Under the pieces are notes generated by a model. That model ran no database searches, was not told the DNA's origin, and saw only the letters and a program-made list of their open reading frames with translations. Positions 32,949 to 41,270 of a stretch of 48,967 nucleotides of DNA are shown here, in pieces. The number at the start of each line of letters is the position of its first letter. Positions within the stretch are counted from its first letter, which is position 1. This DNA is from an uncultured Spirochaetales bacterium (GTDB taxonomy: Bacteria > Spirochaetota > Spirochaetia > Sphaerochaetales > Sphaerochaetaceae). Location: the NCBI GenBank assembly GCA_944390045.1, contig CALXOO010000012.1, forward strand, positions 1 to 48,967, read 5' to 3'. Both the position numbers and the translations under genes were made by a program.

Positions 32949-34397
32949 ATGGATCTATTGAAACAGTTCAGGGAAGTGTCTCTGTCAGTCATGCCGATCG
33001 CGGTGCTGGCGCTGGTCCTGTCCCTTCTGCTCGGGGTGATGGACTTCGGCGAGGCCATGTCGTTCGTTCTCTCATGCCTCCTCGTCATTGCCGGGCTCAC
33101 GGTCTTCCTCACAGGAGTGGACATCGGCATCATGCCGGTGGGAAGCCGGATAGGCGCAGCCCTGACGCGCAGCAGGTCGCTTTCCGTCATGCTGCTTGCT
33201 TCCCTGCTCCTCGGCTTCATCTTCACAATTCCTGAACCGGACGTGCAGGTCCTGGCCACTCAGGTGTCACAGGCGGGCGGCGGTGTCCCGTCCACGCTTC
33301 TCATCGCAGCCATAGCGCTTGGAGTCGGAGTCTTCTTCGCCATCTCAATTGCCAGGACAATTCTCTCATGGCCTATGAAACTCGTACTGGCCGTAAGCTA
33401 CATTATAATTTTCATACTGGCCTTTTTCTGTGACGATTTCTTCGTCTCTGTGGCATTTGACAGCGGAGGTGCGACCACAGGGCCTCTGTCCGTGCCCTTC
33501 ATCATGGCACTTGGAATGGGTGTGGCGAACCTGAGGAAGCACAATGACGAGGCTGAGTTCGGCTATGTGGCGCTGTCCTCCACAGGCCCTGTGCTTGCAG
33601 TCCTGGTCCTCGCTCTGGTTTTCGGTGGAGACGCTTCAGCAGCGGCTGCCGGCGCACAGACGGCAGCTCCCGGACTTGGACAGCTCTTTGTCTCGAAGCT
33701 GTCAGAAGTGGGGCTTTCCCTGTTGCCAATGGTCGCGGTGGTCATTGTCTGCCAGCTTTTCTTCCTCAGACTCCCTCGCATGGAAATACTCCGTGTGGCA
33801 AGCGGCATTGTATACGCCTATGTCGGCATCGTGGTGTTCTTTACAGGAGTCGAATACTCTTTCTCCGATGTCGCACGTGAGCTCGGAGGAGCGCTGATGA
33901 GCCTTCACCCTGTCTGCCTCTGTATTGCCGGCTTCCTCTTCGGAGTCTGCGTCGTGCTTGCTGAGCCTGCAGTCCTGGTCCTCACGGAACAGGTCGAGAC
34001 CGCAAGCAGCGGCAGGATATCCAGAAAGACCATGCTCGCGACACTGGCCCTGGGCGTCGGCCTGGCCGTCGTACTTGCCCTGGTCAGGACCGTGATGGGC
34101 TTCTCGATCTGGTATCTGCTGCTTCCCGGATACGGACTGATCTTCATCTGCATGATCTGGACTCCGGGACTTTTCTCCTCAATAGCATTCGACAGCGGGG
34201 GAGTGGCCACAGGCCCGATGAGTTCAACCTTCCTGCTCCCGCTGGCGATGGGAGCAGCTGCAGGGAACGAGGCAATGGGCAGCGCCGCATCCTTCGGAAT
34301 GATAGCGATGATAGCGATGATGCCCATTCTGCTGACTGAACTGCTGGGTATCGTATACAGGTTCAAAACCTCAAAGGCGGAGGCTCGCAATGACTGA
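32949..34397 (+). CDS. DUF1538 integral membrane protein, two homologous halves
   Basis: The 482-aa inner-membrane protein has about 12 hydrophobic segments and an internal duplication. Each half carries FTGV followed by D or E, an E-P-x-V-x-V-L stretch (PEPDVQVLATQV, AEPAVLVLTEQV) and the signature AFDSGGxxTGPxS (residues 169-181 and 413-425). Such a repeated charged Gly-rich motif within membrane helices suggests a transporter with pseudo-twofold symmetry. I assign it to DUF1538; as far as I know the family has no proven function. It overlaps the PII-like gene by 8 bp, which implies regulation of the membrane protein by that partner. Confidence 0.8.
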   Translation: MDLLKQFREVSLSVMPIAVLALVLSLLLGVMDFGEAMSFVLSCLLVIAGLTVFLTGVDIGIMPVGSRIGAALTRSRSLSVMLLASLLLGFIFTIPEPDVQVLATQVSQAGGGVPSTLLIAAIALGVGVFFAISIARTILSWPMKLVLAVSYIIIFILAFFCDDFFVSVAFDSGGATTGPLSVPFIMALGMGVANLRKHNDEAEFGYVALSSTGPVLAVLVLALVFGGDASAAAAGAQTAAPGLGQLFVSKLSEVGLSLLPMVAVVIVCQLFFLRLPRMEILRVASGIVYAYVGIVVFFTGVEYSFSDVARELGGALMSLHPVCLCIAGFLFGVCVVLAEPAVLVLTEQVETASSGRISRKTMLATLALGVGLAVVLALVRTVMGFSIWYLLLPGYGLIFICMIWTPGLFSSIAFDSGGVATGPMSSTFLLPLAMGAAAGNEAMGSAASFGMIAMIAMMPILLTELLGIVYRFKTSKAEARND

Positions 34398-34962
34398 CAT
34401 GATTCTTGCCATTGTAAAACGGGGCAGGGCCCGTGACCTGATGAAGGCGGCCAGGGAGGCAGGCGCTGGAGGAGGCACTGTCAACTATGCCAGAGGAACG
34501 GCATCCAGCACCATTCTGGCGGCGCTGGGAATCGCTGACAGCAGAAGGGAGGTCCTCAGGATCTTCGCGGGTCCGGATGAGAGCCGGAAGATAGCCGGCA
34601 GGATGGAGAAGAGCGGGATCAAAGGTTCACTGGCAATCTGCGGAAAGGAGGATGGTATGGAAAACTGGACACTGGTTGAGGTCATCTGTGAAGAGGGTTT
34701 CGGCGAAGAGGTGATGGCCGTGGCACGCAGGGCCGGAGCCACTGGAGGAACAGTGGTCAGTGCCCATGGAACCAGCACGGAAGACGATGTGAAGTTCTTC
34801 GGCTCCCCGCTCGTACCTGAAAAGGAGATCGTGATGATGGTGCTTGAGAACGATGTGGCCTCAGCTGTCGTACAGGCGGTGGAAGGGCTTGAGGTCCTCA
34901 AGCAGAAGGGCCGGGCAGTCCTCTTCACGCTTCCCGTGAAGCACTTTGCCAATCTTGCCTGA
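34390..34962 (+). CDS. Tandem PII-like signalling protein
   Basis: The 190-aa protein is two fused PII-like domains (about 1-90 and 91-190). Both start with a beta strand leading into a helix and share AGAGGGTV/AGATGGTV followed by ARGT/AHGT, and each has a late strand. Classical PII proteins are about 112 residues, form trimers, sense ATP/ADP and 2-oxoglutarate, and block transporters such as AmtB by inserting a T-loop. The T-loop here looks different and lacks the uridylylated Tyr context. Overlap with the DUF1538 gene suggests that membrane protein as its target. Confidence 0.8.
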   Translation: MTDMILAIVKRGRARDLMKAAREAGAGGGTVNYARGTASSTILAALGIADSRREVLRIFAGPDESRKIAGRMEKSGIKGSLAICGKEDGMENWTLVEVICEEGFGEEVMAVARRAGATGGTVVSAHGTSTEDDVKFFGSPLVPEKEIVMMVLENDVASAVVQAVEGLEVLKQKGRAVLFTLPVKHFANLA

Positions 34963-34984
34963 AATCCCCTGTGTATGGAATAAT

Positions 34985-35009
34985 GCCACTCTCACGGGGG
35001 TGGCGTTTT
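34985..35009 (+). other. Hairpin and T-run overlapping the MATE start region
   Basis: GCCAC (34985-34989) and GTGGC (35000-35004) form a short stem followed by TTTT, which runs into the TTG start codon of the MATE gene. It also contains the GGGGG ribosome binding region. It could be a weak terminator for the PII gene or a structure limiting MATE translation. Confidence 0.35.
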
Positions 35010-36330
35010 GAAGCAGGACAGCAGAGGCATTTTCCTCAATCTCGTCTCATTCAGCCTCCCGCTGGTTCTCAGCGGGGTTCTGCAGCAGCTGTATCAGTGG
35101 GCTGACGCATTCATAGTCGGAAATGTCGAAGGCGAACTGGCGCTTGCCGCCGTGGGAAGCACGACTTCCATAACAAACCTGGCGGTGACTGTCATCACCG
35201 GCTTCTGCCTCGGACTGTCAATCCTGCTGGCACAGCGCTTCGGTGAGGGGCGCCGGGATGAAATGCGCAGGATCCTGTCATCCTTCTCATTCCTGCTGGC
35301 GCTGGTCTTCATCATCGCTGCCGCTCTTGGCACCCTGTTCACCCGTCAGATCCTGACACTGATGAATACCACAGCGGATACGATTGATCTGGCTGAGGAC
35401 TATCTTTCCATAGTATTCTCCGGTGTGCCCTTCCTGGCCGTGTACAATGTGTTCTCTGCCGTGCTGAGATCCTGCGGGAACAGCAGAGCTCCCTTCTATG
35501 CCGTGCTGGTCTCTTCTGCAGTCAATGTCATACTTGATGTCGTATTCATCGCCGTCCTTGGCTGGTCTGTATCCGGTGCTGCGGCCGCGACTGTCATCTC
35601 ACAGGCTGCGATGACAGTGTATCTGGTGATCTATACTGTCGTACGCTATCCCTGGCTGAGGTTTCGTCCCGGCAGGAGAATGCTGGATGCCGGATGTGCG
35701 GCACAGGGCCTGTCAATTGGACTTCCCCCGATGCTTCAGTCCTCTGTCACTTCCATAGGCTCCCTGATCCTCCAGAATTTCATGAACGGCTTCGGCACCG
35801 CAACTGTCGCCGCGATCACATCCGCCTACCGCATCGACACGATAGTCATGCTGCCGATCGTCAATCTTTCCAGTGGAATATCCACGCTGGTTGCGCAGTC
35901 CCGCGGCGCGCTCAGGCGGGATGAATGTTCCAGGATCTTCTCCTGCGGCCTTGTCCTGATGACAGCCGTATCGCTCCTGCTGACTGTCATCGTGATCCCG
36001 ACCGGCGGCTGGCTCATCGCCCTCTTCGGAGCAGGAGAGGAGGCCTGTGCGATCGGAAGCGCCTTCTTCCTCCGCCTTGCCAGCTTCTACATCGTATTCG
36101 GACTGGCCAACGCCATCAGAGGCTATATCGAGGGCATGGGCGATGTGAGGTTCTCCAGCCTGGCCGGCATCATCTCCCTTCTGGTCAGGATAGCCGGCAG
36201 CTATGCCATGAGGCCGCTTTTCGGGAATATGGTCATAGCCTGGGCCGAGGCACTGGCCTGGTGCCTGCTGCTAGCGATGTACATTGTCAGGATTCCACAT
36301 GCCGGCAGGCTGTTGAGAGGCGCTGCCTGA
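35008..36330 (+). CDS. MATE-family efflux transporter
   Basis: The 440-aa inner-membrane protein has 12 predicted segments. It opens with SFSLPLVLSGVLQQLYQWADAFIVGN, the MATE N-terminal signature, and repeats the pattern in the second half (GLPPMLQSSVTSIGSLILQNFMNGFG). MATE proteins export drugs or metabolites using Na+ or H+. The only start that fits the conserved N-terminus is TTG at 35008, inside a small hairpin. The substrate is unknown. Confidence 0.9.
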   Translation: MKQDSRGIFLNLVSFSLPLVLSGVLQQLYQWADAFIVGNVEGELALAAVGSTTSITNLAVTVITGFCLGLSILLAQRFGEGRRDEMRRILSSFSFLLALVFIIAAALGTLFTRQILTLMNTTADTIDLAEDYLSIVFSGVPFLAVYNVFSAVLRSCGNSRAPFYAVLVSSAVNVILDVVFIAVLGWSVSGAAAATVISQAAMTVYLVIYTVVRYPWLRFRPGRRMLDAGCAAQGLSIGLPPMLQSSVTSIGSLILQNFMNGFGTATVAAITSAYRIDTIVMLPIVNLSSGISTLVAQSRGALRRDECSRIFSCGLVLMTAVSLLLTVIVIPTGGWLIALFGAGEEACAIGSAFFLRLASFYIVFGLANAIRGYIEGMGDVRFSSLAGIISLLVRIAGSYAMRPLFGNMVIAWAEALAWCLLLAMYIVRIPHAGRLLRGAA

Positions 36331-36407
36331 ACAACAGGCGCATAAGCAGAGTTCATTTTCCCGCAGGACAGCTAAAGATTTCAGCAGTGAAACAAAAATT
36401 TTCCCAC

Positions 36408-36436
36408 TGGACAAGGCCGGATGGCCAAAAGATAAT
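36408..36436 (+). promoter_or_regulatory. Promoter of the solute-binding protein gene
   Basis: TGGACA (36408-36413), a 17-bp spacer and GATAAT (36431-36436) precede the ATG at 36457, with AGGAGGG between. The spacer contains the inverted repeat GGCC-ggat-GGCC, a possible operator. Confidence 0.55.
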
Positions 36437-36456
36437 TCCACCAGCAGGAGGGAAAA

Positions 36457-38025
36457 ATGAAAAAACTCTTATCAATCTTTGTTGTTCTGATCGCCTCCAT
36501 CTCGCTTTTTGCCGGCGGCAGCGGCGAGACAAGTGCGGTTAACGAGGACGGAACCGTGGACATCACGATGTGGTACGGTGCGGCCGTTACCGAAGCCGGA
36601 CCGATTCCTGACGACTGGGTGGGCTATGACATCATCCGGGATGAGCTGGGAATCAACCTGACTCTCTCTGTCCTGCCGTCCAACGAGCAGGATCAGGATG
36701 TCCGCATCCAGGCGGCTGCCGCGGCCAATGGACTGCCGGATGTCTTCATGGTCTCCCGCCCTGTCCTGACAACACTTGTCAATCAGGGACTGGTGGCTGA
36801 ACTTGACGAGTCCTTCTTCGCCTCAATGCCTCAGAGGACAGCCAAGTATCATGATCAGGATTCCATCAATCACACGACCTTCGACGGAGCAACCTGGGGC
36901 ATGGCCGTGCCCAACACGACAGTCGGAGTCGAGGCCCTGTGCATCAGGACTGACTGGCTTGAGAATCTCGGACTTGAGGTCCCGACGACTCTTGACGAGC
37001 TGTACGATGTAATGTGGGCATTCACCTACGAGGATCCTGACGGCAACGGCATTGATGACACCTGGGGATATGGCGCATTCATCGAGACAGACAGTGTCAT
37101 CAGAGGCTATCCCGGAAGCAGGCTCTGGCCGATCATGGGCGCATTCGGAGTTGCCGGAATGTGGTGCTTTGACTCTTCGGACCCGGGACTCATGTTCCTC
37201 AAGCCGGAGTTCTATGACTTCATGGTCTATCTCAAGCAGATGGTAGATGACGGCGTCATCGATCCCAACTGGCTGAGCTATAAGAAGGACGACTTCCGCG
37301 CAGCCTGGAAACAGGGCAAGTTCGGCGTCATGTACGAGCAGTGGGCGGCCCTTTCCGCACAGAGTAACTACATGCCGTTTGACATGAACTTCCCTGAGGG
37401 CGAATGGACAATGATCAATCCTCCGGTCGGCCCGGATGGAGATTTCGCCACCGGTGCTCTGGACAAGACATACCGCATCTATGCCGTGAGCCAGAGGGCT
37501 GCGGACCAGGGGAAGCTTGATGCGATCGCACGCCTTTTCGAATGGATGGGAACTGACGAGGCCTATTATCTGCTTGGCTACGGAGTCGAGGGAGAGAACT
37601 ATGTCTTCGACGAGAACGGCAATCCTTCTGTAGGAGATCTCGGAGATGACTCATTCGTAGGCGTTGACGGCCAGATCCTGACCCAGCTGAGGAACCTCGT
37701 CTACTTCAATACGGCCGACGAGACAGAAGTCCGTTTCCCGGACTACAACGCACCGAACTCCGGCAAGCTCATCAGCCCGGTGTCTTACGCACGTGCCGCT
37801 GAGAACATGCCATGGCAGATGGCTGTGGGTTCCGGCATCATGCCGACCCCGAACGCCGACGTCCAGAGATATTACGAGCAGGGAATCGCCGAGTTCCTCT
37901 CCGGTGCGAGAGTCCTCAGCGAGGAGAACTGGCAGAGCTTCATCGACGGCTTCCTCCGCATGGGCGGACAGGCCTGGAACGATGAGGGCGTGGCCTTCAT
38001 GCAGGAGCAGAATCTCCTTGTCTGA
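36457..38025 (+). CDS. ABC-type extracellular solute-binding protein (sugar/LplA-like), orphan
   Basis: The 522-aa protein has a signal peptide ending SLFAGGSGE, a form common in spirochaete binding proteins; there is no lipobox Cys, so it should be released to the periplasm. The body has the family-1 binding-protein pattern: VDITMWYG, ADDWV-like start, NGLPDVFMV, GATWGMAVPN and the C-terminal VLSEENWQSFIDGFLRMGG. The LplA-like group binds oligosaccharides. No permease or ATPase gene lies nearby. The MATE gene ends 126 bp upstream and a serine hydrolase follows 4 nt downstream. Confidence 0.85.
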   Translation: MKKLLSIFVVLIASISLFAGGSGETSAVNEDGTVDITMWYGAAVTEAGPIPDDWVGYDIIRDELGINLTLSVLPSNEQDQDVRIQAAAAANGLPDVFMVSRPVLTTLVNQGLVAELDESFFASMPQRTAKYHDQDSINHTTFDGATWGMAVPNTTVGVEALCIRTDWLENLGLEVPTTLDELYDVMWAFTYEDPDGNGIDDTWGYGAFIETDSVIRGYPGSRLWPIMGAFGVAGMWCFDSSDPGLMFLKPEFYDFMVYLKQMVDDGVIDPNWLSYKKDDFRAAWKQGKFGVMYEQWAALSAQSNYMPFDMNFPEGEWTMINPPVGPDGDFATGALDKTYRIYAVSQRAADQGKLDAIARLFEWMGTDEAYYLLGYGVEGENYVFDENGNPSVGDLGDDSFVGVDGQILTQLRNLVYFNTADETEVRFPDYNAPNSGKLISPVSYARAAENMPWQMAVGSGIMPTPNADVQRYYEQGIAEFLSGARVLSEENWQSFIDGFLRMGGQAWNDEGVAFMQEQNLLV

Positions 38026-38029
38026 CCTC

Positions 38030-39394
38030 ATGAAGCCCGGCTGCGGCCCTGGGGCTGTCCCCGGGGCCATCTCCTATCTTGAGGGTGAGGGGGTCGCCAT
38101 GCACAGCCTCCTTGCCGACAAGGGCGGCACTCTGGTGCTTGAGGCATACTGGGATCCCTGGAAGAGGGATGATGTCCACCGCATCTACTCCTGCACCAAG
38201 AGCTTTGTCGCCCTGGCTGTGGGCTGTCTTCTCACGGACGGCCTTCTTGACCTTGACGACCGGATAGTCAGCTTCTTTCCGCAGTACGTCATACAGCCTG
38301 TCCATCCCTGGCTCAGGGACCTGACGGTACGCGACATGCTGATGATGCGCACCTGTCACAGGATGACTACCTACAAGATCGGTGCTGACGGGCGCTATAT
38401 CCCGTCCTGGAGGCATGACTGGGTCAGATCCTTCTTCGACACGCCGCCGGACCATGAGCCGGGCAGTGTCTTCATATATGACACATCTGCGACGCATGTG
38501 CTTGCAAGCCTTGTCGAGAATCTTTCCGGAACAGACTTCCTTTCATATCTGAGGCTGAAGTTTCTGGACCGGCTCGGGGTATCGGCTGATACCCGCATTC
38601 TCTGTGATCCGGAAGGGCGGCCCTGCGGGGGAAGCGGTCTCATGATGAGGCCTGTGGACTTGCTGAAGGTGATCGCCGCACTGGGACGCGGAGAGCTGGA
38701 TGATGTCATCAGCAGCGACTATCTCAGAGCCGCCACAAGTCCGCTGTCTCTGACACTGCGGGGTCATGACGGACGTGAGACCGGCTATGGCTTCTTCTTC
38801 TGGACTGATGATGACGGGACCTTTGCCATGATGGGGCTCGGCGGGCAGTATGCGCTTTATGATCCCGTACATGATCTTGCCTTCGTCACGACTGCCGATA
38901 CTCAGGCATCAAGGACAGGGGACCTGGCCATAAGAAAGGCCCTGGCTATGATAGCAGCAGACTGTCCGGACTCTCCAGTACAGCTGCCCGCTCTGACGCT
39001 CCATTCGCTCAGGGGAGAGGGCAGATGTCTGGTGAAGGACGGCGTGTACGAGTTCGCAGGTCCTCTCTGGAAGAGGCTTGAACTGTCAAGTGATGATGAG
39101 GGCGGCCGCATCAGCATCACTCTTGACGGCACTGTGTACGATATTCCATTCGCATTCAACCGGAACATCATTTCTGATTTCCCAGCAGAACTGTCAGGCC
39201 CGTCAGCCGCAAGCGCTGCTGTCCTGCCAGACGGTTCGCTCCTCATCCTGGTGCAGCTGCTGGGCAGGGAACTGGGCTCGATCAGAATGCATCTGTGTCC
39301 GGGCAGCAGCAGCCTGACCGTGGTGTCAGGGCAGGCGGGAGAAGTCTCGTTCCGTGGTTTCGATTTCACTGGAACCGGCATTGCCGTGGTATGA
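38030..39394 (+). CDS. Serine hydrolase of the beta-lactamase/class C family
   Basis: The 454-aa protein has the SxxK nucleophile motif SCTK (Ser54, Lys57), a likely second motif around FIYDTSATHVL (Tyr aligned with YxN) and a late GLGGQYALYDP region in place of the KTG box. The C-terminal 120 residues form an extra beta-rich domain as in many esterases and peptidases of this family. No signal peptide is visible, so it is probably cytosolic. No ribosome binding site precedes the ATG, which lies 4 nt after the binding-protein stop, so it depends on coupled translation. It may process the imported compound; this is inference. Confidence 0.8.
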   Translation: MKPGCGPGAVPGAISYLEGEGVAMHSLLADKGGTLVLEAYWDPWKRDDVHRIYSCTKSFVALAVGCLLTDGLLDLDDRIVSFFPQYVIQPVHPWLRDLTVRDMLMMRTCHRMTTYKIGADGRYIPSWRHDWVRSFFDTPPDHEPGSVFIYDTSATHVLASLVENLSGTDFLSYLRLKFLDRLGVSADTRILCDPEGRPCGGSGLMMRPVDLLKVIAALGRGELDDVISSDYLRAATSPLSLTLRGHDGRETGYGFFFWTDDDGTFAMMGLGGQYALYDPVHDLAFVTTADTQASRTGDLAIRKALAMIAADCPDSPVQLPALTLHSLRGEGRCLVKDGVYEFAGPLWKRLELSSDDEGGRISITLDGTVYDIPFAFNRNIISDFPAELSGPSAASAAVLPDGSLLILVQLLGRELGSIRMHLCPGSSSLTVVSGQAGEVSFRGFDFTGTGIAVV

Positions 39395-39398
39395 CGGA

Positions 39399-39432
39399 GC
39401 AGGGGAAGCCGCCGTGCGGCTCTTCCCCCTGC
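39399..39432. terminator. Shared terminator between convergent genes
   Basis: A long imperfect stem (GCAGGGGAAGCCGC with GCGGCTCTTCCCCCTGC) around a 3-base loop fills the 44-bp gap between the serine hydrolase and aldo/keto reductase stops. There is no T-run, so its terminator role rests on stem strength and location. Confidence 0.5.
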
Positions 39433-39438
39433 TGACTG

Positions 39439-40290
39439 TCAGTCGTGAATCCTGTTGCCGCAGATCCAGCGGATGACTGCAGGATCGCTGTGGTCGATGA
39501 TCTCGCTGTGACCGAGATCAAGTGCTGCGATTCTGTCCATATCCTCCTGTGAGAGCGAGAAGTCCCAGATGCTGATGTTCTGCTCCATCCTCTCGCGGTG
39601 CGTGGACTTCGGAATGACAACAACTCCGCGCTGCACGTTCCACCTCAGTGCGACCTGTGCTGCGCTCTTGCCGTATTTCTTTCCGATTTCCGACAGTAGC
39701 GGATGGGTGAAGATACCGTGCCTTCCTTCTGCGAAGGGACCCCATGCCTCAGGCTGGATGCCGAATGCGGCCATGTTCCCGAGCGCTCCGGCCTGCTGGA
39801 AGAAGGGGTGAAGCTCAACCTGGTTGACTGCCGGGATGACATCGCAGTGCAGCGCGAGGTCGGCAAGCCTTGCGGGGTAGAAGTTGCACACTCCGATGGC
39901 CCTGACGCGGCCTTCCCTGTACAGCTCTTCCATTGCCCTCCAGGCTCCGTAATAATCGTTCATCGCCTGGTGGATGAGATAGAGGTCAAGGTATTCCAGT
40001 CCCAGCTTGTCCAGGCTGGTCTGGAAGGCTTTCTTTGCTCCCTCATAGCTTGTGTCCTGGACCCAGAGCTTGGTCGTGATGAAGAGATCCTCCCTGTTCC
40101 TGCCGCTCTCCCTGATGGCCTTTCCGACGGCTTCCTCATTCATATAGGCTGCAGCCGTGTCGATCAGTGTGTAGCCGGTATCAAGTGCATCAAGGACTGC
40201 CTTCTTGCAGATTTCCTGGTCGGGAATCTGGAAGACGCCGAAGCCCTCAAGAGGCATGCTTACTCCGTTATTCAGTGTTATGCTATCCAT
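39439..40290 (-). CDS. Aldo/keto reductase (2,5-diketo-gluconate reductase-like)
   Basis: This is an NADPH-dependent reductase of carbonyl compounds in the cytosol. The 283-aa protein has the catalytic tetrad Asp44, Tyr49 ([10 protein letters not shown]), Lys74 (TTKLW) and His107 (LIHQAM), and the NADPH-binding [14 protein letters not shown]. Length and N-terminus ([17 protein letters not shown]) are typical. AGGAGA precedes the ATG. It is divergent from a LysR gene that probably controls it. Confidence 0.9.
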   Translation of the reverse strand: MDSITLNNGVSMPLEGFGVFQIPDQEICKKAVLDALDTGYTLIDTAAAYMNEEAVGKAIRESGRNREDLFITTKLWVQDTSYEGAKKAFQTSLDKLGLEYLDLYLIHQAMNDYYGAWRAMEELYREGRVRAIGVCNFYPARLADLALHCDVIPAVNQVELHPFFQQAGALGNMAAFGIQPEAWGPFAEGRHGIFTHPLLSEIGKKYGKSAAQVALRWNVQRGVVVIPKSTHRERMEQNISIWDFSLSQEDMDRIAALDLGHSEIIDHSDPAVIRWICGNRIHD

Positions 40291-40348
40291 ATTTTTTCTC
40301 CTGTGCGTTCAATGTATGTGCACAGGAGCATGTTGTACAGGATAAATT

Positions 40349-40361
40349 TGCTATGGTAGCA
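40349..40361. promoter_or_regulatory. Inverted repeat TGCTA-tgg-TAGCA, candidate LysR box
   Basis: A perfect 5-bp inverted repeat with a 3-base centre fits the T-N11-A pattern of LysR-type boxes and lies between the divergent aldo/keto reductase and LysR starts. Confidence 0.4.
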
Positions 40362-40377
40362 TAAATGAAAGTTATAC

Positions 40378-41268
40378 ATGGAGACCAGATTGATCGAACT
40401 CTACCAGCTTGAGGAACTTGCGGCGTTCAGTGACTGCGGAACGATTTCGGGAGTAGGTGAGCGGCTGGGTGTGTCGCAGCCTGCGGTCTCCCGGGCCATG
40501 AGGCTTCTGGAGGAAGCGTTCGGAGTACCTCTGTTCAACAGGTCGAGCAACTCAGTAAGCCTGAACAGCACCGGAGAGAAGGCGGCCCGGCATGCACGCC
40601 TCATAGTTGAGGCGGTGCAGCGGGCGGTTGAGGATGTCCGGGCCTATGACAGGAGTCTGAACACGGTGCTTGTCGGAAGTGAGGCTCCGGCTCCGCTTTG
40701 GTCTGTGGCTCCTCTGCTGTCACCTTTTTTTTCCGGCAAGGTCATTGCAGGAGAGCTGACTGATGTGAGGACCCTTCAGGAAGGTCTTGGCAACGGGCGC
40801 TTTCGCATGGTCATAACCACCTGTCCGCTCAGGCTTGCCGGACATGTGTCGGTCAGGCTGGGACATGAGGATCTTATGTTCGTGCTGAGTGCTGATCATG
40901 CCCTTGCCGGCAGACGGAGCCTCTCCTTTGCTGACATGGACGGGCAGAACATGCTCCTGTTCAACCGGCTGGGATTTTGGCGCAGCCTCACTGAGAGAAT
41001 GATGCCGCACAGCCGTTTCTACGTGCAGAGCGACATGGCGGCGATGCGTGACTTTGTCGCCCACAGCTCAATCCCCTCATTCACGACCAATCTGGCCGGT
41101 CCGCTGGCAGTGAAAGGCAAGGTCGTCATACCGGTTTCAGACAAGGAGGCCCATGTGGAATACTTCGTCACCGGACGGAGCGGGGATCTGGGCGTGCTCT
41201 CACAGCTCGCGCGTTCGTTCGCTCCCTTTTACAGTTCCCTGAGCGGAGAGCCTGACCAGCAGGGCTAG
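40378..41268 (+). CDS. LysR-family transcriptional regulator
   Basis: The 296-aa protein has the LysR winged-helix start (LYQLEELAAFSDCGTISGVG, QPAVSRAMRLLEEAFGVPLF) and a periplasmic-binding-type effector domain. LysR proteins usually control a divergent gene, here the aldo/keto reductase. The start could also be the TTG five codons in; the ATG gives the common length. It converges on the helicase gene with only 2 bp between stops. Confidence 0.9.
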   Translation: METRLIELYQLEELAAFSDCGTISGVGERLGVSQPAVSRAMRLLEEAFGVPLFNRSSNSVSLNSTGEKAARHARLIVEAVQRAVEDVRAYDRSLNTVLVGSEAPAPLWSVAPLLSPFFSGKVIAGELTDVRTLQEGLGNGRFRMVITTCPLRLAGHVSVRLGHEDLMFVLSADHALAGRRSLSFADMDGQNMLLFNRLGFWRSLTERMMPHSRFYVQSDMAAMRDFVAHSSIPSFTTNLAGPLAVKGKVVIPVSDKEAHVEYFVTGRSGDLGVLSQLARSFAPFYSSLSGEPDQQG

Positions 41269-41270
41269 GT

